Shown: piece after piece, positions 11,309-22,272 of the stretch
Numbering within the stretch: the first letter of the stretch is position 1
Layout: each line of letters starts with the position of its first letter
NCBI GenBank assembly: GCA_031472005.1
Contig: PZJY01000001.1
Span: 3,906,001 to 3,970,000 of the forward strand
Length of the DNA: 64,000 nt
Direction of reading: 5' to 3'
Origin: Tetracladium setigerum
Lineage: Eukaryota; Ascomycota; Leotiomycetes; Helotiales
Translations under genes and position numbers: made by a program
Notes under the pieces: generated by a model
What the model saw: only the letters and a program-made list of their open reading frames with translations
Database searches by the model: none
Told to the model about the DNA's origin: nothing

Positions 11309-14300
11309 GCGCGTCTCTGGTTTCATCTTCCTTGATAGCGAGCAACTGCTTTTCGGTCCGGGGTTGAGTGACAGGATGAGAGTGCTGGATCGACCTACCT
11401 TCACGAAGCTACGAATATTTTCATTTTCTGATATGGCGTTATGGGGGACAGTTATGAGAGAGGCGTAATTATTATTGTTTAAGCATAGCGTTGCGGGTAT
11501 GGCGCTAATGGCGTATTGTTGGCAGCTAGCTCTGGGTTTTGTTTCTCCAGCATGCATGATGGCAGCGGCGACAATACCTTCAAGTAGGACGAAAAGGTCC
11601 ATCACCTCAGTATTCAGAGCGGAGTTGTCACTTTGATGCTGTTACGCAGCTGATAAGACTGACAGAAATAATCAACTTCAAAACATTTCGGAGTCTCAGC
11701 CTCATGTGAATAATGAATCTTGTGACCAAGTACTTGCTCGCTAACCAGGTCAACCTTGAGAGCAATAACCTGAAGGATTTGCAAGTGATAGGGTATTTTC
11801 AGACGGGAGAACCTCTTGTGGGTGTACAAGTCTCGCTTCTTCCCATATTCCTAATTTCTCGCGTCGTCAGATATAGACACAATGATTTGATACTAAACAA
11901 GCCCTACTGTACCAATGCACGCGCTCCTCCGTCTGCTGCAGAAGAATAGACGCCTCGGATATGCAAGGCAGCATCTGATATCCGAAAAGAGCAAACCGAT
12001 CAAGGATAAAATAACAAGAGAGTCCTAACAAGGAAAACGCTCATTTCTGGTTCTGGACAGTCACAGTCATTTGCTGTACAGTACACCGCCTTTTCCACAA
12101 CCGTGATTGTGTGTCTCTGCTTCTACTCGCCTTGCAGCGGAGGGTGTCCTTTCTTGGATCACTCATCTGATATGTTTCTTTTTTTTCCCTTGAGCAGCTG
12201 TGCTGCACATAGCCGTTCCATGAATAATGGGCAGCGGCAGCACCCATTCGCGGGATTGGGATTATTATTGGGGGTGATGCATTTTTTTGGTCTTTGATCG
12301 GCGTTCGCAGGTGCCGCTGCGGCTGGCTTTCTTATTAACAGCTAAAAAGTAAGACCATTCTTATTGGTCTCGACTTTTGGGGAAATTCTGTCATATTTAA
12401 TTGAACAGATAAAATGATAGGCTACTGTACCAAGCGAATGACATGACATTTCTCTTTTTTTTTTGCCTCCAAATAATGGGTGTCGTCTGCATGTCTCTTG
12501 ATTGTCTTAGACATTAGGGATAGATAGGCAGGTTGGAAAGGGATCTGCGGACTTCTAGAATCTAGATTGGGTACCAGGAAAGGATTTGGCACTTCTTGAG
12601 AGGAGGGAGGGAGGGAATAGAGTTTTGAACGATAGACCCAGAGGAGTGATTGGGGACTGGGGAGGTAGGTAGGTAGGCTGGCTGGCACGAGGTCAAGACC
12701 CTACTGTAGGTCCTGTCAGGTATCTGTAAGTAAATGTCATCAAGATATCAAGCTCCACAGTGAATAAATATGGTTGAATCATCAGCTATTATTATCATCA
12801 CAGCACAACTGTTCCATATTTGAACCTGAGCAGTCACGTTCCCATACACCCCCTTTCTCCTTTCTCTTCTTCCCCTTGGCCATCGAAATGTGAGCAATCT
12901 GAAGTGTTCCTCCTTACTCGCCATGCATCTGTGCAACGGTGACTAATAATGGGAGGCAGATCTCCATGCATCTGCAGCACGAGCTAGCAACCGTAACCTT
13001 CACACTCATAGTCTCATAGTCTCACAGCCTCACAGTCTCACACACTCACACATAGGTACCCAGACACAGAAATGTACAGCACGCCTTTTCCTTCGCACAG
13101 TGACTGTAAGGCCCATCGGTTTTGCCGGGAGAGGATGGAATCATGGATGGTCGGAATGACAAAAAGAAGAAGAAGAGGATACGTGGTATCTCATGTAGTT
13201 GTTCCACCTGGAAAATGATAGCCATTTTAGGTAGGCGAGGCAGAGCGTGAGGAGGAGGGGGGTTAAAGTCGTAAGCTTGGTCATCTTGGCCTCAGCCGTT
13301 GGATGTTGGATGTTGGAGAAGGGGAGAAAGGGAGTTGTGTGGGAGTTGGGGCGGTTGTTGGGAGGGATGCACGATGCATGGAAATCCCGTTGTGAGCATA
13401 GCGTCTATGTGCAGCTTTGCATCGGGCATTATGTGCATTGGAATACGACGAGGATGCTTGGAATGGAGGGTGTCGGGTGTCGGGTGTCGGATTGTATCCT
13501 TTTTAACATAGATACTTTGCCTATTCTTTCAATTTGTTAGTTGGAATAAATGGGCGTACATGTACTGTACATGCGAGGTACGTACCTTGTATGCGATGTT
13601 GCAATATCGATACAGCCTGTTGGGAATTCCATAGACCGAGGTGGTTAATATTGTAGTTCCATCTGGCTTCTTAGTGTGCTCTAGCGTCTTCTTCCTCTTG
13701 TTATTTCAGTTAGCCTCTCTCTCCTCTGCTGGCGGTGTATAGATGTGGCAATGAAATGAATGGATGAATGATTGATTGAATGTAAGATCTTACCTAACTG
13801 TCTATTCCAATATCAAAAGATGAATCACTTGAGTAGTACCTTTAGATATTAGGTTTGTGCTAAGGCATGGCCTTTCCCAGAGCCAGAGATACGGCGAGAG
13901 GCTAGTCCATACTACGGGTAATATTGGCCCAGTCATGCCACTTGCCCCCCCATTCAAAAGGAGCACTGGCCTTGGCAACTTCAATCACACACCTCTACCT
14001 CCCCCCTCTAACACCCTCTAACCCATTCATCTTCTGTCATGCCACAACCATAAGCACAACAACAACAACAACCACCATCAGGACGACGACAACGCATCCT
14101 CCCGGCTCATTTGTGTGCGGCGCATCCCGCCTTGACAGGGCAAACCGGAACCACAAACCGCAACCGGAAGCCGAACGAACATCAACGACCGACCCGAGAG
14201 GCCAACTCAACTCAATCTATTACCTTGCGCTGCACTTGACCCTATAACCTCCTCGAAAGATAGAGAGAGAGAGCGAGAGTCGCGTTCTGGTTGCACTTCC

Positions 14301-14404
14301 TTAACAGTCTTATCCTGCTTGCGACACAACTTTACTACTCTACAAAAGAGTTATTGCCAACTCATGACTTGGGGCTTCGCGGCGCCAAATACAGCCTCCG
14401 GACA
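11309..14404. other. Gene-free stretch, 3.1 kb
   Basis: 3' region of the polo kinase gene and a long upstream region of the WD40 gene. It contains T- and A-runs (12180-12190, 12450-12465), a GGTA/GGCT tetranucleotide run near 12660-12685, a degenerate CTCATAGT repeat near 13005-13050 and three copies of GGGTGTC at 13468-13488. The last 350 bases are C- and CAA-rich, as expected for a 5' leader. No gene, RNA or element is evident. Confidence 0.55.
13468..13490. repeat. 7-bp tandem repeat, three copies
   Basis: Three exact copies of GGGTGTC followed by GG. It is too short to suggest a function and sits in non-coding sequence. Confidence 0.8.
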
Positions 14405-16942
14405 ATGATTCCTCATAATCCCTTGACCCCGCCTCCCGATACCCTCGACGATCTTCTCCCCAACTCCAATCATGCATCCCCCGTCAACACGTCTTTGTTC
14501 GCAACACCTACAAGCAACACTGACGTTTCGGTTTCCCTTTTCAACTCACAGCTCAATAGCGAAGAGGAGCCATCCGAGGGTGAAGTTGGGGAGCATGATA
14601 CATCCGACGAGGATATGGAAGAAGGCGGCGCAGCCTTAAGCGCGTCCAACGTCCAAGTCTACAACTTTGCGATGGACGATGTCGAAACCCAAGATATCGC
14701 AGTGGAAAATATTCTAAGTTTATTCTTTCCTGCACAGCTCACCTCCACAGTAGCAGCGCACGATCTGCTCTTTCCCAACGACGCTTTCCCAACACCTCAA
14801 GACGTGGACACAATGTCTACCGGAGAAGATATACCGAATGGCGATGTTGTGGATGGAAGCGATGCTGGAAGCGATGCGAGTTCTGTTTTGTCGGAAACAT
14901 TGGGTGAAATGGTTCAACAACTGCAACACCTTCAAGATGCCCAAGAACATGCAGACCTCGAGGGTATACCGCCTCTGGAGCAGCATACGATCATGAACAA
15001 CAGTACTATACCCTTTTACTTTCCCCTGACCACATTTTCTCCCCTCTGTCGCTCCTTGTAAATGCGCAATATGCTGTGACGGGGCATGTAGTTGCTGCCA
15101 CAAGTATGCCAGTATCTGCCCCATCACAAAATGCGCTTCATCTTTGGTCTACGGCAGGCTGGACACCGTCTCCTGTGTTTGATATTATGTGGGATCAGCT
15201 TCAGCCAGAACCACAATTCTTCTTTGACAATACTGACGAAATTGAAGTGGAGGACAACCACAATCTCGGGCTGGGAGAGTTCCTCGCTGAGTGGGCCCGT
15301 GTAAGTGCACCTAGTGCATCATCTTTAAGTACGAAACGACCCAAAAACGGTCCCTCGATTCCAGAAGTTCACGCTCAAAGATACCCTGACGACTTGCCTC
15401 CCGTGAAGAGAAAGGACTTGCAAGGAGAGCGATGCGATTTCCAAAGGTATGCTCATAAATCACGGACCCTATCGCGGAATCATGAGAAAGAAGCATTAAC
15501 TCAATTATCACAGAATTGACTGGCAAAAACTTGGTGTTCAGCGATCTGAGGCTAAGCAGCGACGACGTCAGACATACAGAAACTACACCAACCTACGGGT
15601 CGCTCCAAAGTGGCATGTAAGTTACTCTCTCTCTCTATCCCCCTTCTCCCTTTCTCCATGAAACAAACCCTCGCGTCTCATACAGCGCACTTCTTCGTGT
15701 CTTACTGACACCATCTATTAGCCCCGGCTACACGGTGCAATCTTGTCTGATACAGAGGACTACTTCAAATTTCGACGAATGGACTTTCAACACGGTATTC
15801 ACTTATCACATTTCCAGCTTCGTAACCTCCTCTCTTGTGCTTCAAGAGATCATGTCTTTTATGCCGCTAGATCAAGGGTTATTCAGGTTAACCCAACCAG
15901 CAATCAACAAGGCGGCAAGAAAATTGCTATGAATCTTAGCAATCCTACCGTATCGCCTTTGCACGGTGTGGGTGGTGCCGTCCAAATTTCAACCCTGGCA
16001 GTTGGACATGATATTCTGGTTTCAGGAGGGTTTTCTGGTGAGTATGCTGTATTGAATTTGAAGGCCCAGAAGGGTACAAAGCACACTGAGGGTATTGTTA
16101 CGAATCACATAAACAACATCACAAACCACGTGCAAGTACATTTGTCAAGGACCTCCTCGAATCCTCGAGTTGCCATTGCCTCAAACGACAATGGTATGCG
16201 GATTCTGGATGTTGCAACTAATAAATTCGTGGCCGATCATGCTTATGATCACGCTATTAACTGCACGGCGGTATCTCCAGATCGACGACTTCGAGTTCTA
16301 GTGGGTGATTCTCGACAAGTCATGATCTGTAATGCGGAGACTGGAGAGATTCTACAAAGCCTGGAAGGACATCGAGACTTTGGATTCGCATGCGATTGGT
16401 CAGACGATGGCTGGACTGTTGCTACTGGAAATCAAGACATGCAAGTCAAAATTTGGGATGCGAGGAAGTGGACCTCGAGGCAAGGCGTCGCTTGCCCTGT
16501 CACCACCATAGCGGCTGAGATGGCAGGTGTCAGAAAACTCAAGTTTTCGCCATTGGGTTCAGGCCAGAGAGTCCTGGTTGCCGCAGAGCCAGCCGATTAT
16601 ATGAGCGTAATCGACGCGGTCAACTTCCAGAGCAAACAGACCTTGAGCTTCTTCGGTGAGATCGGTGGATTCGATTTCACTAATGGCGGGCGCGATATCA
16701 TGGTAGCAAATTGCGACGTCATGCGAGGAGGCATTATGGAGTTTGAGCGTTGTGGTCTGATGAGCAACAATCGCTATGATATCGAGGATATGTTGGAGGG
16801 CAGAAACCACAAGCGACTCCGAGGTGGTAACTACGAGTTTGACTGGAGGCCGACGAGCGAGGAACCAGAAAGCACCCGACAATACGCGAATTCTCGAGGT
16901 CCTAGGACGAATTTCCTGGGGTCTCAAGTTGGCGACTTTTGA
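14405..16942 (+). CDS. WD40-repeat protein, conserved fungal family (similar to S. pombe SPBC2A9.03)
   Basis: The start ATG at 14405 gives MIPHNPLTPPPDTLDDLLPN. The N-terminal third is acidic and Ser-rich (SEEEPSEGEVGEHDTSDED). Clear introns are 15447-15513 (GTATGC/CAG) and 15617-15721 (GTAAGT/TAG), joining GERCDFQR-IDWQKLGVQRSEA and NLRVAPKWH-PRLHGAILSDTE. The C-terminal 400 residues carry beta-propeller repeats (for example AVSPDRRLRVLVGDSRQVMI and WSDDGWTVATGNQDMQVKIW). The segment RRMDFQHGIHLSHFQLRNLL is the family signature I remember from related fungal proteins. The frame changes between about 14,990 and 15,105: the first ORF ends at 15,061 while the next frame is open from before that point. 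A 47-nt intron 15058-15104 (GTAAAT/AAG) would join them in frame; a lost base is the alternative. The molecular function of the family is not known to me. Confidence 0.8.
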
Positions 16943-17623
16943 TCACGGATCATCATTCTGTTGGGAACAACATCAATTCACTGCGGGTGTTCAGTCTGAT
17001 ACATAGAACATTCATTATGGCTTCGCCTACAAACCTTTCGATGGATAACTCTCCGAACGCTGGAGAATCCTTCTGTTGTCCTTCCTTCATTCGATACCCT
17101 CGGCACTTCTCTTCTCAAGATACAACATTATACCATACTTTTTTCCTTGCTTCTTTTCATGGAATGGGAATGATCCGAGCGGTGGACTCATTCGTTGCAT
17201 CTGGATATGGGTGGTTTTTCATTTGCATTTTACAGCACCTCTTTTTTCACTTTTAGCGATGGAGTTTTGGGGAGGGGAAACTAAGCATGGGGTTTGGTGG
17301 GACAATCATAACCGGGAAACACATTGGGAAGGGGGCGGGAGTTGCATTATGACTACTATATACAGTACGCTGGTCACATGAGAATATGAAAGCGGGTGGT
17401 TGTGGTGGTGGAGGGCGGGGCGGGGCGGTATGGAACATAAGGAAGGTTGGAAAGGGAAGGGGGGGCTAATACTTGCATTTGATATGAAAAGGGATTCATT
17501 CTATCATTCGCTTTTCTTACTTCTTCATCTTCTTCTGTCTACTCTCCCTCTTTCTCTGAAAGCGGTCTTAGCATGGTTTTCCTTCTTCATCCATCCCAAC
17601 ATAGATTGGCACAGCTTGATGAC

Positions 17624-17656
17624 TGCATGGCTGATGCATGGCTGATGCATGGCTGA
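17624..17656. repeat. 11-bp minisatellite, three perfect copies
   Basis: Three contiguous identical copies of TGCATGGCTGA in the 3' intergenic region. Copy number could vary between strains. Confidence 0.9.
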
Positions 17657-18065
17657 TGCTTGTATGAGGCTTGGGGAGTAGAGGATGGATGAATAGCGAA
17701 GCAGCGATCAAACTTGGGAAGATGGAGGAGGGCAACTCGAGAGCATAGGGGCTTTACTTCGTTAGCGTAGCGTATAGTAAATAGCTAATTCAGTGAATAG
17801 CAAAATGAGCATGTTTCAAACCATTTTGTGAGGGGAGTTTTTTCTTGAATTCATCTTGGGGTGTTTTTTTTTTTTTTGAACGTTGGTTTACTCGAGTATG
17901 TGTGTTGGAGAGAGTGAGAAGAGGAAAATGACTGGGTATTTTCTTTTGGTCTTGGTAAGTTGGTGTGTTTGGTGAAGTACAGTATAAAGAATTTGGCGGG
18001 TAAAATACCACTTATTCACTCTTTCTTTCATTCATTCTTTCTTTCTCCAAAGGTATCTCGTTACA

Positions 18066-18092
18066 TCGGCGGATGGATAGATGGATGGATGG
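18066..18092. repeat. GGAT/AGAT tetranucleotide microsatellite
   Basis: An imperfect (GGAT)n run with one AGAT unit. A similar run lies inside the first intron of the neighbouring hemerythrin gene at about 19233-19257. Confidence 0.8.
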
Positions 18093-18254
18093 ACAGAGCT
18101 TCTCACTTGCAAGTTCGAAGATCTTCATAAGGACAGCACCGCTTTTGTGGATAAGGATAAAAACGCTTCTTCTTCAATAGCATCTTGTCCAATTGTTCAT
18201 CCTATACCAATAAGAACCCCAATAGTTTCAACACATCCTCCTTCCACCACTTCA

Positions 18255-19381
18255 TCATCCCCCCAAAACCAAATCCTTCGGTACCATATCTACGCTTGAA
18301 CACCCGAATTTCCACGCCCCCTTATGTTTGGGAATATAGATCCACTTGAAAATCAACATCGCATACCAAGGGAACGGCGGCCAATACGTTTTATGCATCC
18401 CCCCTTCCCAGGTCACATCCCCGCTGGTTAGGATCATTGGTATCACGAATTCCTAGAGCAATTCTATATATCAGTACATTATCAAACCACCGGGAGAAAC
18501 TAGAAAATGAGAGGAAGGAAAGAACAAACCATATTAGCATTCGCAACTGCATGTGCCGTAATCCGTTTACTCAAAGCCTCCCAATCAATCAACTCACCAA
18601 ACTCTCCCAAGCCCTCCAAACTCACAATCTCATCCCTCAAATGTCGCGTCAACACCTCTCCAAACCCATCAATAATCCGTCGTACTTTCGCACCATCAAA
18701 CACCATCACCTCCCCTCCCCATTCCCACCTCCCTCCCTCAACACTCTAACATATTCATCCAACTCAGCCAAGCCAGCTGCAAAGGAATGATGCTGTTCGA
18801 CATTGGTATGCATATAGTTAGGTATACCAATGTACTCTTCGAGCCAGGGGAAGAAAAGCGTTTCTTCGAGTGTGTGGTGTTCGTGGATGAAGAGGAGGAA
18901 GGCGTGCATGTAGGTTGTGAAATCGCGTATTTCTTGTGCGTTGCTGGTGGTGGGCGTGAGGTGGGTGCTTTGGAGATAGATTGTGTTGAGGCGCGGATTA
19001 ACTGTTGGAAAGAGATGGATTGTTAAAAATGGGAGGTCCAAGGTTGTCACGGGGAAGGGGAGTTGAACAATGGAAACCGAGTCTTTTTTGTCGTTCTTGG
19101 AGGAGGGGAGGAGGAGGGCGTACGTGATTATGTATAATAGACATCTCAGTCGCGAACTGAGCTGCTCCCCAACGAGGTGGGCTTTTCTGAAAAGTAATCT
19201 GTCAGTTTATCGAAGAGAATTTGCAAATTTTCGGATAGATGGATGGATGGATGGATAGACGGGAGGCCATGTAAATGACGAGGCAAATTGAACTTACACC
19301 ATCTCTGTGTGCAGGAGATTCAATGAGTGGGAACGGCGAATCAGCCCATTGTTTTGTGAGTTTTGTTTGCTTCTGACCCAT
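18255..19381 (-). CDS. Hemerythrin-like (HHE) domain protein, with one frame break
   Basis: Four minus-strand exons: 19381-19298, 19186-19078, 19001-18530 and 18452-18255. It starts MGQKQTKLTKQWADSPFPLI, with a second exon ending near MSIIHNHV, then LNTIYLQSTHL. The HHE signature is clear: FIHEHHTLEETLFFPWLEEY with a later NVEQHHSFAAGL, giving the His/Glu residues that would bind a di-iron or other metal centre. The C-terminal part runs KVRRIIDGFGEVLTRHLRDE and, after a GTTTGT/TAG intron, the family end with KTYWPPFPWYAMLIFKWIYI and HKGAWKF. Exon 3 contains a frame break: one frame stops at 18706 while the next opens around 18709, inside a G/C-rich run (18709-18738). Exon 3 is one base short of a whole frame, so a single missing base explains it. 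The second donor (19077) is uncertain; another GT about 35 bases downstream also fits. Such fungal proteins are widespread but functionally unassigned. Confidence 0.75.
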
Positions 19382-20474
19382 TATTTCCGATTGGAAAAGG
19401 GTGGTTTCGAGTATTTTTTAGAGTCGAAAGGATGGTAGGTAGCAGTAAGAAGAGTCTGGATTTGGATTTAGGAGAAGGCGTGTGAGTAAGTATACGAAAA
19501 GATTGAAGTATCGATTGTCAAATAGAGACAACACTGAAAGATACACAAGAAAGTATCAAGCAAGGAAAGTGGTAAGGGATGAGGTCTTCATATTTATATG
19601 TGTACTATCCACACTTCCTCAATCCAAACTCCCCTCCCTCCACATTTCCGACTATCAAGCCTAATAGCCCTAATATAAATTTCGCGAGTACAGCCATTAA
19701 CGTCTCTTGATTTTGTTTGTAAGGATACAAGTAGCTATCAAAGACATGGCATATATTGTATTTCAAGGACGACACCTGAAAATCAAAATGTAAATAATTC
19801 GTTGCACTTACGACCTGGACTGCACTAGTCGTTTAGATACCCTTGTCTGCCCCATCTCCGAACTACAGGTACTCTTTGGGAACTAGCTCCACTTCTTTCA
19901 GCCGTACGATATGACTGGAGGGGCCTCATGCCGAGGTACATATGGCTGGATATGTATGAATTCATCAATGACAAAAGGGTAGGTAACGTTTTGTGAAAGA
20001 GTGACGAAGAAAAGCTGCCTTTTTTTTAAGGATATGCTCTAGGTGTAGTACAACCACCAAAAAGCTGACTTAACAAATCAACACGAGAAAATGTAAGATC
20101 CGAAAGCACAGATGCATAATGATTGATAGAGTTAAGCAAGGACACTAGCGCCAGCAAATCTTGTAAAATTAATATACTACCTTAACCCAACTGACCTGAA
20201 CTTGAGAGAGGTAGTTATGGTTTGGGCCTCATGATTCCTAACACGGAGAATAGCCAAGATAAATAGAGAAATAGACATAGATGGGTGTAAAAATGTAGCA
20301 AATGAACTTTTCCCCGAGTCCGGGCAGAGTAGACATGTGTATTTTTTATAACCCATAGAAGACATTAAATGCACCTTGCAATCTGTAATGCTGCGCATTT
20401 CTCTACCCATCCATAGACCAGCGCTGTCTGATTTTCATAAATCTTACATCCATCCTAGATTCTCAACCTTTTGC
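19382..20474. other. Gap between hemerythrin and Yra1-like genes, 1.1 kb
   Basis: Promoter of the hemerythrin gene and the 3' region of the Yra1-like gene (both minus strand). It is AT-rich with no coding signal I can support. Confidence 0.5.
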
Positions 20475-21994
20475 TCAAATAATCATATCGATGTCGTCCT
20501 CAGCCACTTTGGGCGCGGCCGTAGTAGTGGCAGCAGGAGCTTCAGTCCCAGCGGACTCGGTTGCTGCGGTACCATTGTTTGCACCCCAATAATCCTCCAT
20601 TTCTGCGTCGAGCTCTTCCTGAGTCTTCTTTGGTCTGCCATCCTTGGAGATCCTCTCTCTGTCTCCACCACGACCTCCTCGCTCTCCTCCACGTCGTGCG
20701 CCTCGCTCACCTGGTCGTCTACCATCTCTACGGCGGGGAGCAGGGCTACGAGAGTCACGACCACGACGTCCTTGACCTGGCACATAGCGGTCGACATTAC
20801 TTGGAGGTGGCTTGCTTACATCTGAGTGACGAATAGGGGAGAGGGAGCGGGATCTCTGATCCGGGCGGGTGATGCGTTCGGCTAGGGGGCGGGATGGGGG
20901 AACGGCGTAATCGAAGGGATTTCTAGGACGGCCACCTTGAGGACCTGAGGGAACGTGGATAAGGTGGATGGGTTGACCTTTCACTTGTTAGCGGTGCTTA
21001 GATTGTGTTTGGGGAGAAGAATTACCCTTTGCATTGGCACCATCAAACTCTCGAACTGCGCGTTTTGCATCCTGTGGGGATTCATATGTCACATATGCCA
21101 CACCCTCAGAGCGGCCAGCACGATCATATACGAGTGAGAGCTTTAGGACCGGTCCAATACGGTTAAAGAGATCCTGCGATTCCAATTAGCCTTTGCCTGC
21201 CTCCGTTTTCCGTGTGCCCTACATCCAAGTCTTCCTCTGTCAAATCGTAATGAAGGTTCTCGATCCTCAGCTTTGCGCTTGTCGAATCGCTGTCCACAAT
21301 TAGCCATTGGGAATCTTCGTGTTGATATTGTCGTTGATTCTCACTAAACGGGTTCCGGGGTATATCGTCGGTTGTCATGACCTCGGGCAGCAGAACGTCG
21401 TCCGGCTGGTATGTATGAGCAAATATCCGGAGAGTTTAAAATGGTAGGCAGGCGTACTGTTATCATCGTACTTATCATGTACCCATTCTCTGCATAGTTT
21501 TAGCGAGCGGACTCAAACTGTCCCAAGAAGATCACCTACGAATCAATATTCCTGCTATCCTCACGTGTTGACTGTGCGTGGGGGAGGCCAGAATTAGCTG
21601 AATTGTTCAAAGTATGTACTTTTGTAGACCGCCCTGGAAGCATCGAGCTTGAGGTTTGGGCTGCGACAAGTCTGAGGATATTCCAAGATGATTCAGGGTT
21701 GAGGATGAGGTGGAGGAGGTGTATGCACCTGGTGATGCGAGTTCGCCTTAGCAGATGTGCAATTGCGGAGTTCATGCAAAACGTACCTTTCTTACGCCGT
21801 CTCGAGGATACTCAGTGCGCTCACGATCAGGTCGGCGACCACCGCGGCGACCACGAAATCCACCGCTAGATCTGCCATTGCCATTGCCTCGCTGTGGTGC
21901 GTTAGATGACCATCATCCGCTCATCCTTTTGCGCAAGGCTGACGGGGGAGCTTACATGGCGCTCAGAGACGATTTCGTCGAGGGTACGATCCAT
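20475..21994 (-). CDS. Yra1/ALY-REF mRNA export adaptor
   Basis: Eight minus-strand exons: 21994-21956, 21891-21787, 21571-21540, 21489-21458, 21405-21345, 21289-21223, 21173-21026 and 20977-20475. They sum to 987 nt, 328 residues, and every junction keeps frame. MDRTLDEIVSER is the N-terminal UAP56-binding-type motif. It is followed by an RGG-rich region (GGFRGRRGGRRPDRERTEYP), then EWVHDKYDDN, then one RRM (about residues 120-190) with LRIENLHYDLTEEDLDDLF as RNP2-side and SEGVAYVTYESPQDAKRAV as RNP1-side. The C-terminal half is RS/RG-rich (GRRGRDSRSPAPRRRDGRR), and the end is KVAEDDIDMII. REF proteins couple transcription and splicing to Mex67-dependent mRNA export through TREX. Intron 2 (21572-21786, 215 nt) is much longer than the other six (roughly 48-65 nt). 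Confidence 0.93.
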
Positions 21995-22272
21995 GTTGGA
22001 GATAAGGGTTGAATATGTGTTGACCGGGGAAATGATGAAGGCTTTGTATGTGTGTAAGTCGCGTTGTGGTTGGGGATGGTGCTTGTGTTCCAGAGAGTCG
22101 CGGATGGAGCTTTAGGAAACCCGCACTGACGAAATTTCGAAGTCAGGATCAGGTCACATGACAGCTTAGTTACCATTATTCAATACCCTCTCCTGCGGCC
22201 ACCAGAAGCGTATCAGAAGTTAAATTCATGCGTTTTTCATTATTTTAATCTCTAAAGTTTTCATATAATCGT

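Larger units (their letters stand above)
16943..18254. other. Convergent 3' regions, 1.3 kb, gene-free
   Basis: This lies between the ends of the WD40 gene (+) and the hemerythrin gene (-). It holds a three-copy 11-bp repeat (17624-17656), a T-run at about 17866-17878 and a GGAT tetranucleotide run at about 18066-18092. I find no supported gene. Confidence 0.55.
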
